From: Candidatus Zhuqueibacterota bacterium
GTDB lineage: Bacteria; Zhuqueibacterota; Zhuqueibacteria; Zhuqueibacterales; Zhuqueibacteraceae
Assembly: GCA_022616415.1 (NCBI GenBank)
Contig: JAKEEU010000349.1
Location: 54,909 to 118,908 of the forward strand
Direction: 5' to 3'
Length of the DNA stretch: 64,000 bases
Under the pieces are notes generated by a model that did no database searches, was not told the origin of the DNA, and saw only the letters and a list, made by a program, of their open reading frames with translations. The translations under genes and the position numbers were made by a program. Shown here piece after piece: positions 48,059 through 56,199 of the stretch. The first letter of the stretch is position 1; every line of letters starts with the position of its first letter.

Positions 48059-49594
48059 TCAGCCCTCCGCCCTCTGCTCCTTGCGCAGCTCTGCCTTGAG
48101 AATCTTGCCGGCGCCGGAGAGCGGCAAGCTGTCGCGAATGACGATTGCTTTTGGCACTTTGTATTTAGCCAGATTCGCCCGCAGAAAGGCCAACAACATC
48201 TCTTCATCCACCTGCTCACCCTCTTTCGGTACCACAAACGCGCGCCCGACTTCACCCCACTTCTCATCTTTCATGCCGATGACGGCGCACATCGCCACCG
48301 CCGGATGCTTGTAGAGCACGGCTTCGATTTCCGCCGGATACACGTTCTCGCCGCCGCTGATGAACATCTCTTTCAAGCGGTCAACGATAAAGAAATAACC
48401 CTCTTCGTCCACATAAGCCAAATCACCGGTGTGCAAATAATTTTCCGCATCGAACGCCGCCCGGCTTGCTTCCGGATTGCCGAAATAGCCGGTCATCGCT
48501 GCCGGCCCACGCAATACCAGCTCGCCGGCCTCCCCCGGCGGCAAGGGCTTGTTGGTGCCCAAATCAACCACGCGCGCGTCGACAAAGAAATTCGGTTTGC
48601 CGATGGAGCCGGCTTTGCGCTCGGCGTCTTCACTTGCTAAAGAGAAAACGCCCGGCCCGAACTCCGTCATGCCGAATCCCTGGCGAAACACCACGCCTTT
48701 TTCTTTCTGATATTGTTGGATCAATGGCACGGGCATGGGCGCACCGCCGCTCATGCAATACCGCAACGAGCTTAAATCCGTTTTGGCCCAATTCGGCGCC
48801 GCCGTCAACATTTGGAAAATCGTCGGCACGCCGCCGAAGATCGTTACGCGTTCCGACTCAATCAAATTGAGCACTTGCAGGGGATCGAATTTTTTGGTTT
48901 GAATGACCGTTCCCCCTTGAATGAGAATCGGCATGGAAAAAGCAAACAAGCCGCCGGTGTGGAACAACGGAAAGAGGTTGAGAAAGGTGTCGGTTCCCAA
49001 AACATCGCCGAGCATGGAATCGATCATGTTCCAGACGATTTGGCCATGACTCATTTGCGCGGCTTTGGGCAGGCCGGTGGTGCCGCCGGTAAACAACAAG
49101 CACGCGGTGTCGGACGCGGTTAATGATTCGCACGTGACCGGAGCCGGCGCCGCCGTCTCCAACGCCTGGCGAAAATCAAATGTTGCCTCATCCACGAGAG
49201 GCAACAAACGCGGCAGGCCGGAGCTGGTTTGCAGAGACGCGACTGCGGTTTTCATCGGTTCTTCCCAACTATGGAAGAGAATTTTTGGAGAGGTTTGGCG
49301 GATTTGGCTTTCGATTTCGCGCGGATGCAAGCGCCAATTAAGCGGAACGAAAATCGCACCGAGCTTGCCACACGCAAAAAAGGCGTCGTAAAAATGAATG
49401 CCGTCGTGAGCCAACATGGCGAGGCGATCGCCTCGATCAACGCCAACTGCACGCAGCCAGGCCGCGAGCCGGTTGGCCCGCTGATTCAACTCGCGATAAG
49501 TCAAGCGCGTTACCGGCTCGGTGGCAGCATCGACAATGGCGATTTTTGCCGGCGTATAAACGCATCGTCGCGCGAGATAGTCGCCGATATACAT
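48059..49594 (-). CDS. AMP-dependent acyl-CoA synthetase/ligase, second copy
   Basis: The 511-residue enzyme has 'LLFTGGTTGLPKAAQMSHGQ', 'QGFGMTEFGPGVFSLA', 'YLHTGDLAYVDEEGYFFIVD' and C-terminal 'LPLSGAGKILKAELR' with the catalytic Lys. It shares the general plan of the 44634 ligase but is clearly divergent, so the two may act on different acids. The start ATG at 49594 gives MYIGDYLARRCVYTPAKIAI. It is followed by REP-like hairpins at 49618. Confidence 0.94.
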   Translation of the reverse strand: MYIGDYLARRCVYTPAKIAIVDAATEPVTRLTYRELNQRANRLAAWLRAVGVDRGDRLAMLAHDGIHFYDAFFACGKLGAIFVPLNWRLHPREIESQIRQTSPKILFHSWEEPMKTAVASLQTSSGLPRLLPLVDEATFDFRQALETAAPAPVTCESLTASDTACLLFTGGTTGLPKAAQMSHGQIVWNMIDSMLGDVLGTDTFLNLFPLFHTGGLFAFSMPILIQGGTVIQTKKFDPLQVLNLIESERVTIFGGVPTIFQMLTAAPNWAKTDLSSLRYCMSGGAPMPVPLIQQYQKEKGVVFRQGFGMTEFGPGVFSLASEDAERKAGSIGKPNFFVDARVVDLGTNKPLPPGEAGELVLRGPAAMTGYFGNPEASRAAFDAENYLHTGDLAYVDEEGYFFIVDRLKEMFISGGENVYPAEIEAVLYKHPAVAMCAVIGMKDEKWGEVGRAFVVPKEGEQVDEEMLLAFLRANLAKYKVPKAIVIRDSLPLSGAGKILKAELRKEQRAEG

Positions 49595-49617
49595 GGCGTT
49601 CTTGTTTGTATTCGTTC

Positions 49618-49722
49618 GTAGTAGCGCCTTCAGGCGCAAAAATGAGCGATCAAAACAAACTTTTCGTGTTTAATCGAAACACCTTATCAATTCCAAAGCT
49701 ATATGCCTGAAGGCATTACTAC
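49618..49722. repeat. paired REP-like hairpins (second locus)
   Basis: GTAGTAGCGCCTTCAGGCGC (49618-49637) faces TGCCTGAAGGCATTACTAC (49704-49722). The outer GTAGTA/TACTAC ends are complementary, as in paired REP units. It is the same family as 1926-2030. It lies between a ligase and an alpha/beta hydrolase on the same strand. Confidence 0.75.
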
Positions 49723-49728
49723 AAACGA

Positions 49729-50526
49729 TTATTGTTTGAAAAATTCAACGACCGCCTGATTGAACTTCCGGCATTGCTCAAAGAAGAACATGTGCCGGCC
49801 TTCAAAAATCATCGATTGCGCATGAGGAATTTTTTCAATCAAAGAGCTCGCATTTTCCGGCGGCACCAGTGGATCGTCTTTTGCCGCACAGATCAATGTC
49901 GGCGCGGCAATTTTCTCGGCCAGCGCGGCGCCATCATAAGCATTGCCGGCCAGAAGCTGCCGATAATAAATATATTCGGGTTGCGGATATTGCAAACGCG
50001 AGTTGGTGATGCGCGCCAAATCTTCGGGATGCCGTTCCATGAACTCTTTGGTGAAATTCAGCGCGTAGGCATCTTCCAAACGCTCTCGCCGCGTTTTTCC
50101 TCGCGGCCGGATGAGCCGGCTGAGAATTTCGCCGTCGGGCCCGATTTGCCGTTGTCCGCCCAATGAGGTGCTGACCAACACCAGCCTGGCCACGCGCTCC
50201 GGCCATAGCGCGGCAAAATATTGCGCCACAAATCCGCCCAGGGAAGCGCCGAGAACGTTCATTTTTTGAATATCAAACTGATCCAACAAAGATTTCAAGT
50301 CGGCGGCAAAAAGCGCAATCGAATAAAACTGATCCGGCTTGTCGGAGCGGCCGCTGCCGCGCAGCTCGGGCATGATCAGCTCAAAGTGCTGTGACAAATC
50401 ATGCCGGCTTTTCGACCACAGCCAGTTGCCCGCGCCCAGGCCGGGAATCATCAACAACGGCGCGCCGTTGCCACGGCGTTCGACGCAAATCTGAATTCCA
50501 TTAACGGAGACAAAATCCTTCATCAT
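49729..50526 (-). CDS. alpha/beta hydrolase
   Basis: The 265-residue enzyme has the nucleophile elbow 'LGASLGGFVAQ' with Ser at G-A-S-L-G, an oxyanion 'IPGLGAGNWLW' strand and a C-terminal His in 'EGRHMFFFEQ'. The expected Asp is in 'CAAKDDPLVP'. Typical for esterase or C-C hydrolase members; substrate not known. Start at 50526 gives MMKDFVSVNG. It follows the SDR gene by 28 bases on the same strand. Confidence 0.92.
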   Translation of the reverse strand: MMKDFVSVNGIQICVERRGNGAPLLMIPGLGAGNWLWSKSRHDLSQHFELIMPELRGSGRSDKPDQFYSIALFAADLKSLLDQFDIQKMNVLGASLGGFVAQYFAALWPERVARLVLVSTSLGGQRQIGPDGEILSRLIRPRGKTRRERLEDAYALNFTKEFMERHPEDLARITNSRLQYPQPEYIYYRQLLAGNAYDGAALAEKIAAPTLICAAKDDPLVPPENASSLIEKIPHAQSMIFEGRHMFFFEQCRKFNQAVVEFFKQ

Positions 50527-50554
50527 CGCTGTTCGAAGATTACCGTGACCGGCA

Positions 50555-51298
50555 TTATACCACCACACCGCCGTCAACCGAAAGCACCGTCCCCGTAATG
50601 AAGCCGGCTTCATCCGAAGCGAGAAAGAGATAGGCGTTGGCAACATCCTCCGGCGTGCCCAGGCGCTGCAGCGGCGTTTTTTCCTTCATCATCGTGATGA
50701 CTTTCTCCGGCATCGCCTGCACCATTTCGGTGGCGATGAACCCCGGCGCCACAGCGTTGACGCGAATGTTTTTTCGCCCCAATTCTCGCGCCCAAGTTTT
50801 CGTCATGCCGATGAGGCCGGCTTTCGCGGCAACATAATTGGACTGGCCAAAATTTCCGTAAAGCCCCACCACCGAAGCGGCATTCAGAATCACGCCGCCA
50901 GCGCCTCGTTCTTCCATGACTTTGGCGACAGCCTGTCCGCAAAGAAAAACGCCTTTCAGGTTGACGTCAATCACGCGCTGCCACTGCTCGAGCTCCATTT
51001 TGACCAGCCTGGCGTCGGCGAGAATGCCGGCGTTGTTCACGAGAATGTCGATCTTGCCGAAGGCGTTGATGGTCGCCGCCACCATCTGATGCACCTGCGC
51101 CGGATCAGCCACATTCACGCGCGCGAAGATGGCCGTGCCGCCGATAGTTGAAATTTCATCGGCGACTTTTTTTCCGGCGGCTTCACTGATGTCGGCGACG
51201 GTGACCTTTGCGCCTTCACGCGCAAAGGTCAATGCCGTCGCGCGGCCAATGCCGTTGCCGCCGCCAGTGATGATCGCAACTTTGTCTTTGAGTCGCAT
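50555..51298 (-). CDS. SDR family oxidoreductase (FabG-like)
   Basis: The 247-residue short-chain dehydrogenase has 'TGGGNGIGRATAL' (cofactor loop), 'NNAG', and the catalytic Ser/Tyr/Lys in 'NAASVVGLYGNFGQSNYVAA'. It resembles 3-oxoacyl-ACP reductase FabG and acetoacetyl-CoA reductase. In this locus a 3-oxoacyl-CoA or beta-hydroxy substrate is plausible. AAGGAAAG precedes the ATG at 51298. Confidence 0.93.
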   Translation of the reverse strand: MRLKDKVAIITGGGNGIGRATALTFAREGAKVTVADISEAAGKKVADEISTIGGTAIFARVNVADPAQVHQMVAATINAFGKIDILVNNAGILADARLVKMELEQWQRVIDVNLKGVFLCGQAVAKVMEERGAGGVILNAASVVGLYGNFGQSNYVAAKAGLIGMTKTWARELGRKNIRVNAVAPGFIATEMVQAMPEKVITMMKEKTPLQRLGTPEDVANAYLFLASDEAGFITGTVLSVDGGVVV

Positions 51299-51355
51299 AT
51301 CTTTCCTTACAAGAACAGATTTTGTAAGCTCACAGACTGCGTCCGCAGGAATTCG

Positions 51356-51400
51356 AACTCTCACAGAAGTTGAATTTGAAATTATTCTTCTGTGAGAGTT
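51356..51400 (-). terminator. hairpin between TonB receptor and SDR gene
   Basis: AACTCTCACAGAAG (51356-51369) and CTTCTGTGAGAGTT (51387-51400) are exact complements with a 17-base loop. It lies between the end of the TonB receptor gene and the SDR start on the minus strand, so it probably ends the receptor transcript. No T-run is clear on the minus strand. Confidence 0.7.
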
Positions 51401-51465
51401 CCATATTCTGTGAGCGAGAAAAATTGCTCCGGTTCCAAAAAACTGCCTGGAGCATTGCCGCCGAA

Positions 51466-53976
51466 TTAAAAATTCAGCTTAAGCTCGGTCGAGAACAATC
51501 TGCCGATCGCCGGCGAGGCAACGAACTCGCGCACGTTTTCATCGAAAAGATTGGTCACGTGGCCGGCGATGGAAACGTTGGGACTGATTCTATATCCGGC
51601 GCTGAGATCGACGTTGACGACACCGCCCAGAGGTCCTTCATTGAAGTCCCGGAAAACCCGGGCATTTTCAACAACCGGATCAGCCGGATTGCCCACTAGC
51701 AAGCTGCGGTTGGTTTTGGCAGCGATATTGATACCGGAGAAAAAGTCGTATTCATCCACCCAACGCACGAAGAGATTGCCAAAATATTTGGCTCGGCTTA
51801 AGCCCAAACCGGCGCTCATCTTGTGCTTGGGCGTATTGATGGCAAGATCGTTTTCATCAACTTTGCCGTTCTTATTGCCGTCGTTCTTGAGATCGTTTTT
51901 ATCCAGATCGAAATCAAAAAACGAATAATTCAGCACAAGATTGACATAGCCGTTGAGGTAATAATTCAAGCCAAGATCGAACCCGTAGGTGTTGACCTTG
52001 CCGAAATTCAGATAGGTGAGCACGAAAGCCGAGCCGGTTGCCGGTGTTCCTGGAACGACTTCGCTCATAGCGAGATCGCCGCGACGCGTCACCGTACGGC
52101 CGTTCGTCGCAATGTTGATGGTCGGGCTGATGAAGTTCTCGGAAAAATTGTAGTAGGCATTGGCATCGAGATACAGTTTTCGTCCGAAAATCCCTTTGTA
52201 GCCGGCCTCGACGCTTTGAATGGTTTCAACTTCCAGCGCCGGAATTTTCGTTCCGTCGCTCAACGTAAAGCCCTCGCCGTTTCCGAGCAGCAAGCCACCA
52301 AAAATATTCGCGCTCAGATTGAGGATGGTCGGCGCGGCAATGCCCTTTCCGTAAGTCACGCGCCAGGTTCCGGCGGAGCTGCTATACAACAAGCCGCCTT
52401 TGGGAATGAAGTTGAACCCGTAAAACTCGTGATCGTCCGCCCGCGCGGCGAGCGTCACTTTAAAGCCGGAGGTGCCAAACGGCCTTTCCACCTGCCCATA
52501 AAAACCATACTGATACAAATCAATCACGCCTTTTTGGTCGAACAGGTAGGTGTGTTTGCTGTCGGCGACGTCTTGTTGGTATTGCGCGCCGGCGATGACG
52601 GTGAAGCCGCTCCAGGTGTTGTTGTACTGCGCTTCCGCATTCAAGCGCCGGGAGTTGTCTTTAAAATTCGCTTCGCGATTGAGCGCCACGCCCGCGGTGG
52701 GCGAGGTGCCGGCCCAGAATTGGTGCAGGGAACGGCTCAACGCTTCGGCTTCGCTGAAACCGGCGTTTTTGAAGCTCCAGTAATTTTGCGTGCGCTGGTT
52801 CATGGCGAAGGTGTCCTCGGTCTTGCTCCAACTCGGATAGACCTGCGCAAAAAAATGCGGCGAAACAAAACGCGCTTGCACATAAAAAATCCGCCAGTCC
52901 ACGATCAGGTTTCTGCCGGCATTGGTGACACCGATATTGTTGCTGTTGCTGGCGCCGGCGGCCAACACTAGATCCGTGCCCGGCTTCAACGTATAATAAA
53001 GTGCGCCCTCGCCGCGAATGGAATCGAAATCCCGATCGATTCCCACTTCTTGCGGATAGGCAATCGCGCCGGTCGCATTATAAACCGTGTCCGTATAAGC
53101 AAACTCTTCACCGCGAGAATATTCGCCGCTGATTTTGTAGGCAATTTTTTCGTTCACGGCATTCGCATGGCGGAATCTGCCGCTCGCCACACTTTGATTG
53201 CCGCCGCCGAGCGCAACCGTCGTGCCCGGATAATTGCGCGGGTCTTTCGTAATCGTGTTGACCAAGCCGTTGTGCGCGTTCGGCCCGTACAACGCCGCCG
53301 CCGGCCCTAAAATCAGCTCGACACGCTCGATATCCTCTTTCACCGTCGTGCTCAACGCGCCAAGCGGCAAACTCGTCGCAATCAACGTTGATAAGCGCGC
53401 GTCGTTCATTTGCAAATTTTTCGCATTGAAGGCGCTGTTAAAACCGCGGATGTTCAAACCGGCGCCGAGGACGCCGGCACGGACGTAATCCACGCCCTTT
53501 TGCCGCGCGGCCAACTCACCCGGATTGAATGCGGGGAATTCATCGATGCCGCGCGCATTAATCACGGCCATGGTGACGGGCGCCTCCGTCAGTTTTTCGG
53601 CGCGGCGTGAAGCGCTCACCACGATGGGATCGCCGATCAAGCCGCCTTCGCTTAATTCAAAATTCAACGTGGTTACCTGGCCGGCGACGACGGTAACATT
53701 CTGCAATATTTCCTCATAACCGATGAAAGACACTCTGACTCGGTAATTGCCGGCGGGCGCGTTCGGGATGGTATAATTGCCATTCGCGTCCGTCGACGCG
53801 CCCATCGTCGTGCCGGTGATGGCGACATTGGCGCCGGACAAACCTTCGCCGGTTTTGGATTTGACCGTGCCGCTAATCGTGCCGGTCTGCGCCATGGCAG
53901 TTGCAGCGATCATGACCACGAGGGCGACGAAGAGCAGCAGCCCTCGACCGCGCTTTTGCAACAACTGGTTCATCAT
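51466..53976 (-). CDS. TonB-dependent outer-membrane receptor
   Basis: The 836-residue protein has a signal peptide ('GLLLFVALVVMIAATAMAQ'), a carboxypeptidase-regulatory-like domain ('GTVKSKTGEGLSGANVAITG', 'NYRVRVSFIGYEE'), a plug ('VTMAVINARGIDEFPAF', 'LILGPAAALYGPNAHNGLVN') and a long beta-barrel ending 'IGRLFSTELKLNF' with a C-terminal Phe. It would import a ligand across the outer membrane, energised by TonB. GGGAGGTAAT precedes the ATG. It is linked to the acyl locus and its regulator, so the ligand may be a lipid or aromatic acid; that is inference. Confidence 0.95.
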   Translation of the reverse strand: MMNQLLQKRGRGLLLFVALVVMIAATAMAQTGTISGTVKSKTGEGLSGANVAITGTTMGASTDANGNYTIPNAPAGNYRVRVSFIGYEEILQNVTVVAGQVTTLNFELSEGGLIGDPIVVSASRRAEKLTEAPVTMAVINARGIDEFPAFNPGELAARQKGVDYVRAGVLGAGLNIRGFNSAFNAKNLQMNDARLSTLIATSLPLGALSTTVKEDIERVELILGPAAALYGPNAHNGLVNTITKDPRNYPGTTVALGGGNQSVASGRFRHANAVNEKIAYKISGEYSRGEEFAYTDTVYNATGAIAYPQEVGIDRDFDSIRGEGALYYTLKPGTDLVLAAGASNSNNIGVTNAGRNLIVDWRIFYVQARFVSPHFFAQVYPSWSKTEDTFAMNQRTQNYWSFKNAGFSEAEALSRSLHQFWAGTSPTAGVALNREANFKDNSRRLNAEAQYNNTWSGFTVIAGAQYQQDVADSKHTYLFDQKGVIDLYQYGFYGQVERPFGTSGFKVTLAARADDHEFYGFNFIPKGGLLYSSSAGTWRVTYGKGIAAPTILNLSANIFGGLLLGNGEGFTLSDGTKIPALEVETIQSVEAGYKGIFGRKLYLDANAYYNFSENFISPTINIATNGRTVTRRGDLAMSEVVPGTPATGSAFVLTYLNFGKVNTYGFDLGLNYYLNGYVNLVLNYSFFDFDLDKNDLKNDGNKNGKVDENDLAINTPKHKMSAGLGLSRAKYFGNLFVRWVDEYDFFSGINIAAKTNRSLLVGNPADPVVENARVFRDFNEGPLGGVVNVDLSAGYRISPNVSIAGHVTNLFDENVREFVASPAIGRLFSTELKLNF

Positions 53977-54073
53977 ATTACCTCCCTGGTAGTTAGGGTG
54001 AATGGTGATCGTCTCCAACCGCAGATGAGACGTCCGGAGTATTTTTATTTTCACTCGGGTGCAAAAGTAAAAA

Positions 54074-54607
54074 TCATAACTTATGCTTCATGGTTTTCAA
54101 AAACGCTTCAACCGGCGGAAGCTGCTCCCGCGCCGAGCGCCATCCTTCGATAAAGCGATGATACGATTCGATCAGGGTCCGATTGAATTCGCGCATTTCC
54201 AGCAGGCGCTGGCAAATCACTTTCAGCTCTTCTTTTTCCGCCGCGCTCGCGGTGTGAAATTTTCTCGCCACCGCCTCCAAATTCTTTTCGGCAATTTGCA
54301 GATTGCCCTCGGTCAGGCGCGACAGGTTGAAGCTCGCCTGCAAAAAAACATTGTCGACGATCTCGTAATGATACTTGCGCTCGCCTTTGACCCAGGCGCG
54401 GCGAATCAGCTTGATTTCCTCGAGCCGGTTGCAAATTTGGTTCACCGGACTCTTGCTGACCTCGAGCTCCTCGGCAATCTGATCGACCGTCACCGGTTTG
54501 CCCGCGCAAATGAGCAAACCCACCACGCGGCCCATCAGCTCGCTGTTGCCAAAGCTGGCGTAGCCATTGCCGAAATCTTCGATGAGCGCGTGCCGTATCT
54601 TGTCCAT
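54074..54607 (-). CDS. winged-helix regulator of the GbsR/MarR type
   Basis: The 177-residue protein has an N-terminal winged helix with 'GLLICAGKPVTVDQIAEELE' and 'VSKSPVNQICNRLEEIKLIR', followed by a helical dimerisation half. It matches the GbsR/MarR style. It lies between the TonB receptor and an alpha/beta hydrolase, all on the minus strand, with dyads ATTCG-N7-CGAAT in the promoter region just before it and before the hydrolase. Start ATG at 54607 gives MDKIRHALIEDFG; the ribosome site is weak. Confidence 0.87.
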   Translation of the reverse strand: MDKIRHALIEDFGNGYASFGNSELMGRVVGLLICAGKPVTVDQIAEELEVSKSPVNQICNRLEEIKLIRRAWVKGERKYHYEIVDNVFLQASFNLSRLTEGNLQIAEKNLEAVARKFHTASAAEKEELKVICQRLLEMREFNRTLIESYHRFIEGWRSAREQLPPVEAFLKTMKHKL

Positions 54608-54661
54608 TTTGATCCGTCGTTTCGTTTTTGAAAGGAACTCGCAATTGTCAGTATCCGGTGA

Positions 54662-54678
54662 ATTCGGCAAATCCGAAT
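54662..54678. promoter_or_regulatory. dyad ATTCG-N7-CGAAT, putative operator
   Basis: ATTCGGCAAATCCGAAT is a 17-base dyad with 6-bp arms around CAAAT. It lies in the 54608-54690 gap upstream of the regulator gene. Two more dyads of the same length lie at 55683 and 55718. Confidence 0.55.
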
Positions 54679-54690
54679 ACCCTAAATAAG

Positions 54691-55680
54691 CTACTTGGAA
54701 TTTTTTAAAGGCACTTCGGCTGTGAGAAATGCAATCACCTCACGGTTGAACGCTTCCGCTATTTCAACAAAAAACTGATGGCCGTAGGCTGCGTAAATTT
54801 TGAGTTGATTGTTGGGAATCTTTTTGGCGAGGTTGTGCGCATTGGCGACCGGCACAAGACGATCGCCGGTCGCGGCCACGATCAAACACGGCGCCTGGAT
54901 TTGTTGTGCTTTGCCGGAAAGATTGAAAGCCGCGCCGGCCATGGCCTGGGCCATATAAGCGTGCGGAGGTTGCGGATCGGCGAGACGCAGATCGATCAGA
55001 TGCTCGACCTCGCGGCGGTTTTGCATGAACGAGTCCGAATATGCCAAGGCCAGCTTTTTTCGGGTCAATTCACGCGGCGAGCCCTCCGTGGCAAACATTT
55101 GCGCCAGCACCTCCGGCGCCATCGGCACATGATCCGGCCCGCCGGCGCTCGTCGACACGAGCACGAGGCGGTCAACTTTTTGCGGATAGCGCAAGGCAAA
55201 ATCCTGCGCAATGAACCCGCCCATCGAAATGCCCAAGACATGCGCTTTTGAAATTTTGAGGGAGTCGAGCAGGCCGGCGAGATCGTCGGCCATCATGCTG
55301 ATTGAATACGGGCCGGGAGGTTTGCCCGACTTGCCAACGCCGCGATTATCGTAAACGACCGTCGTGAAGTGCTTGGCAAATTCCGGCGCTTGTTTTTCCC
55401 AGATCCATGTCGCCACGCCGAGCCCCTCGATGAGCACCAGATGCGGGCCGGTTCCCGTTGCTTCATAATAAATCTCAACCCCGTTGAGATTTATTTTACC
55501 GTTGTTTTGGGCCATGCCGTCGGCTCCAAAGAGAATCGCGCCAAACCACACCGACAACATCGGAATAGTGCCAACCCGAGCAGATACAACCCGTTGCCGG
55601 CAGGCATTCAAGCCCGCCAGCCATTTGGGGCGCGAATTTTTGGCTGGTGTAGAGCTCGCCATTTTAGAATAATTTTTCAT
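54691..55680 (-). CDS. alpha/beta hydrolase with N-terminal hydrophobic segment
   Basis: The 329-residue protein has the elbow 'LGISMGGFIAQDFALR' (Ser in G-I-S-M-G), 'LIEGLGVATWIWEKQ' and a C-terminal His in 'AAYGHQFFVEIAEAF'. The first 57 residues include 'TIPMLSVWFGAILFGADGMA', which may be a signal or anchor. A start at MAQNNGKINLNG near 55515 would remove it. It is related to the 49729 enzyme. It is upstream of the regulator on the same strand. Confidence 0.88.
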   Translation of the reverse strand: MKNYSKMASSTPAKNSRPKWLAGLNACRQRVVSARVGTIPMLSVWFGAILFGADGMAQNNGKINLNGVEIYYEATGTGPHLVLIEGLGVATWIWEKQAPEFAKHFTTVVYDNRGVGKSGKPPGPYSISMMADDLAGLLDSLKISKAHVLGISMGGFIAQDFALRYPQKVDRLVLVSTSAGGPDHVPMAPEVLAQMFATEGSPRELTRKKLALAYSDSFMQNRREVEHLIDLRLADPQPPHAYMAQAMAGAAFNLSGKAQQIQAPCLIVAATGDRLVPVANAHNLAKKIPNNQLKIYAAYGHQFFVEIAEAFNREVIAFLTAEVPLKNSK

Positions 55681-55682
55681 TG

Positions 55683-55734
55683 ATTCGAATATATCGAATT
55701 TACTGAAAAAAAAGTTTATTCGAATTTTTAGAAT
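55683..55734. promoter_or_regulatory. two dyads of the ATTCG-N7-CGAAT type
   Basis: ATTCGAATATATCGAAT (55683-55699) has the same arms and spacing as the 54662 dyad. ATTCGAATTTTTAGAAT (55718-55734) differs at one position in the right arm. Both lie just upstream of the hydrolase start at 55680. They are candidate sites for the GbsR/MarR-like regulator. The rest of the gap to 55915 is A/T-rich and holds promoters. Confidence 0.55.
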
Positions 55735-55915
55735 TTTACATATTTTTAATCATTTTGTCAAGTAAAATTTTACGATTCTGCAATTTTAGGGTGGAAGGGC
55801 GTTGCCCGGATTTTTCCATAAAATCTTCTTGTCTCTCTCCTTCCAATTCTATACATTTGTTTTAATATCCTTGAAATTGTAGACTTATTGAACTAAACGA
55901 AAAAGAGGTTGTCAC

Positions 55916-56194
55916 ATGCCACGCATGGTTCACTGTGTCAAATTCAATCGCGAAATGGAAGGCCTGGACGAGCCGCCGCAGCCGGGCGATCTTGGCCAGC
56001 GCATTTACGAGAACGTTTCAAAGCAAGCCTGGAGAATGTGGGTGCAGCAGCAGATCATGATCATCAACGAGTATCGCTTGAATCTTGCCGATCCGAACGC
56101 GAGCAAGGTTCTCGATCAAGCGATGGAGCAATTTTTCTTCGGCGAAGGCTCGGTGCTGCCGCCGGAATTTGTCCCACCGTCGCAAAAGAAATAA
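55916..56194 (+). CDS. yggX: YggX-type Fe(II)-trafficking / oxidative damage protection protein
   Basis: The 92-residue protein has 'RMVHCVKFNREMEGLDEPP' with the conserved Cys, 'GDLGQRIYENVSKQAWRMW' and 'MIINEYRLNLADPNASKVL', all typical of YggX. It is thought to protect iron-sulfur proteins. Start ATG at 55916 follows AAAGAGGTTGTCAC. It is followed by an ATP-grasp gene after six bases. The C-terminal region is normal in length. Confidence 0.95.
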   Translation: MPRMVHCVKFNREMEGLDEPPQPGDLGQRIYENVSKQAWRMWVQQQIMIINEYRLNLADPNASKVLDQAMEQFFFGEGSVLPPEFVPPSQKK

Positions 56195-56199
56195 CCGCC

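Noticed and set aside
51823..52971. Long plus-strand open frame of 382 codons opposite the TonB receptor
   Set aside because: It is antisense to a well-supported receptor gene; high G/C third positions leave the other strand open. No domain is seen.
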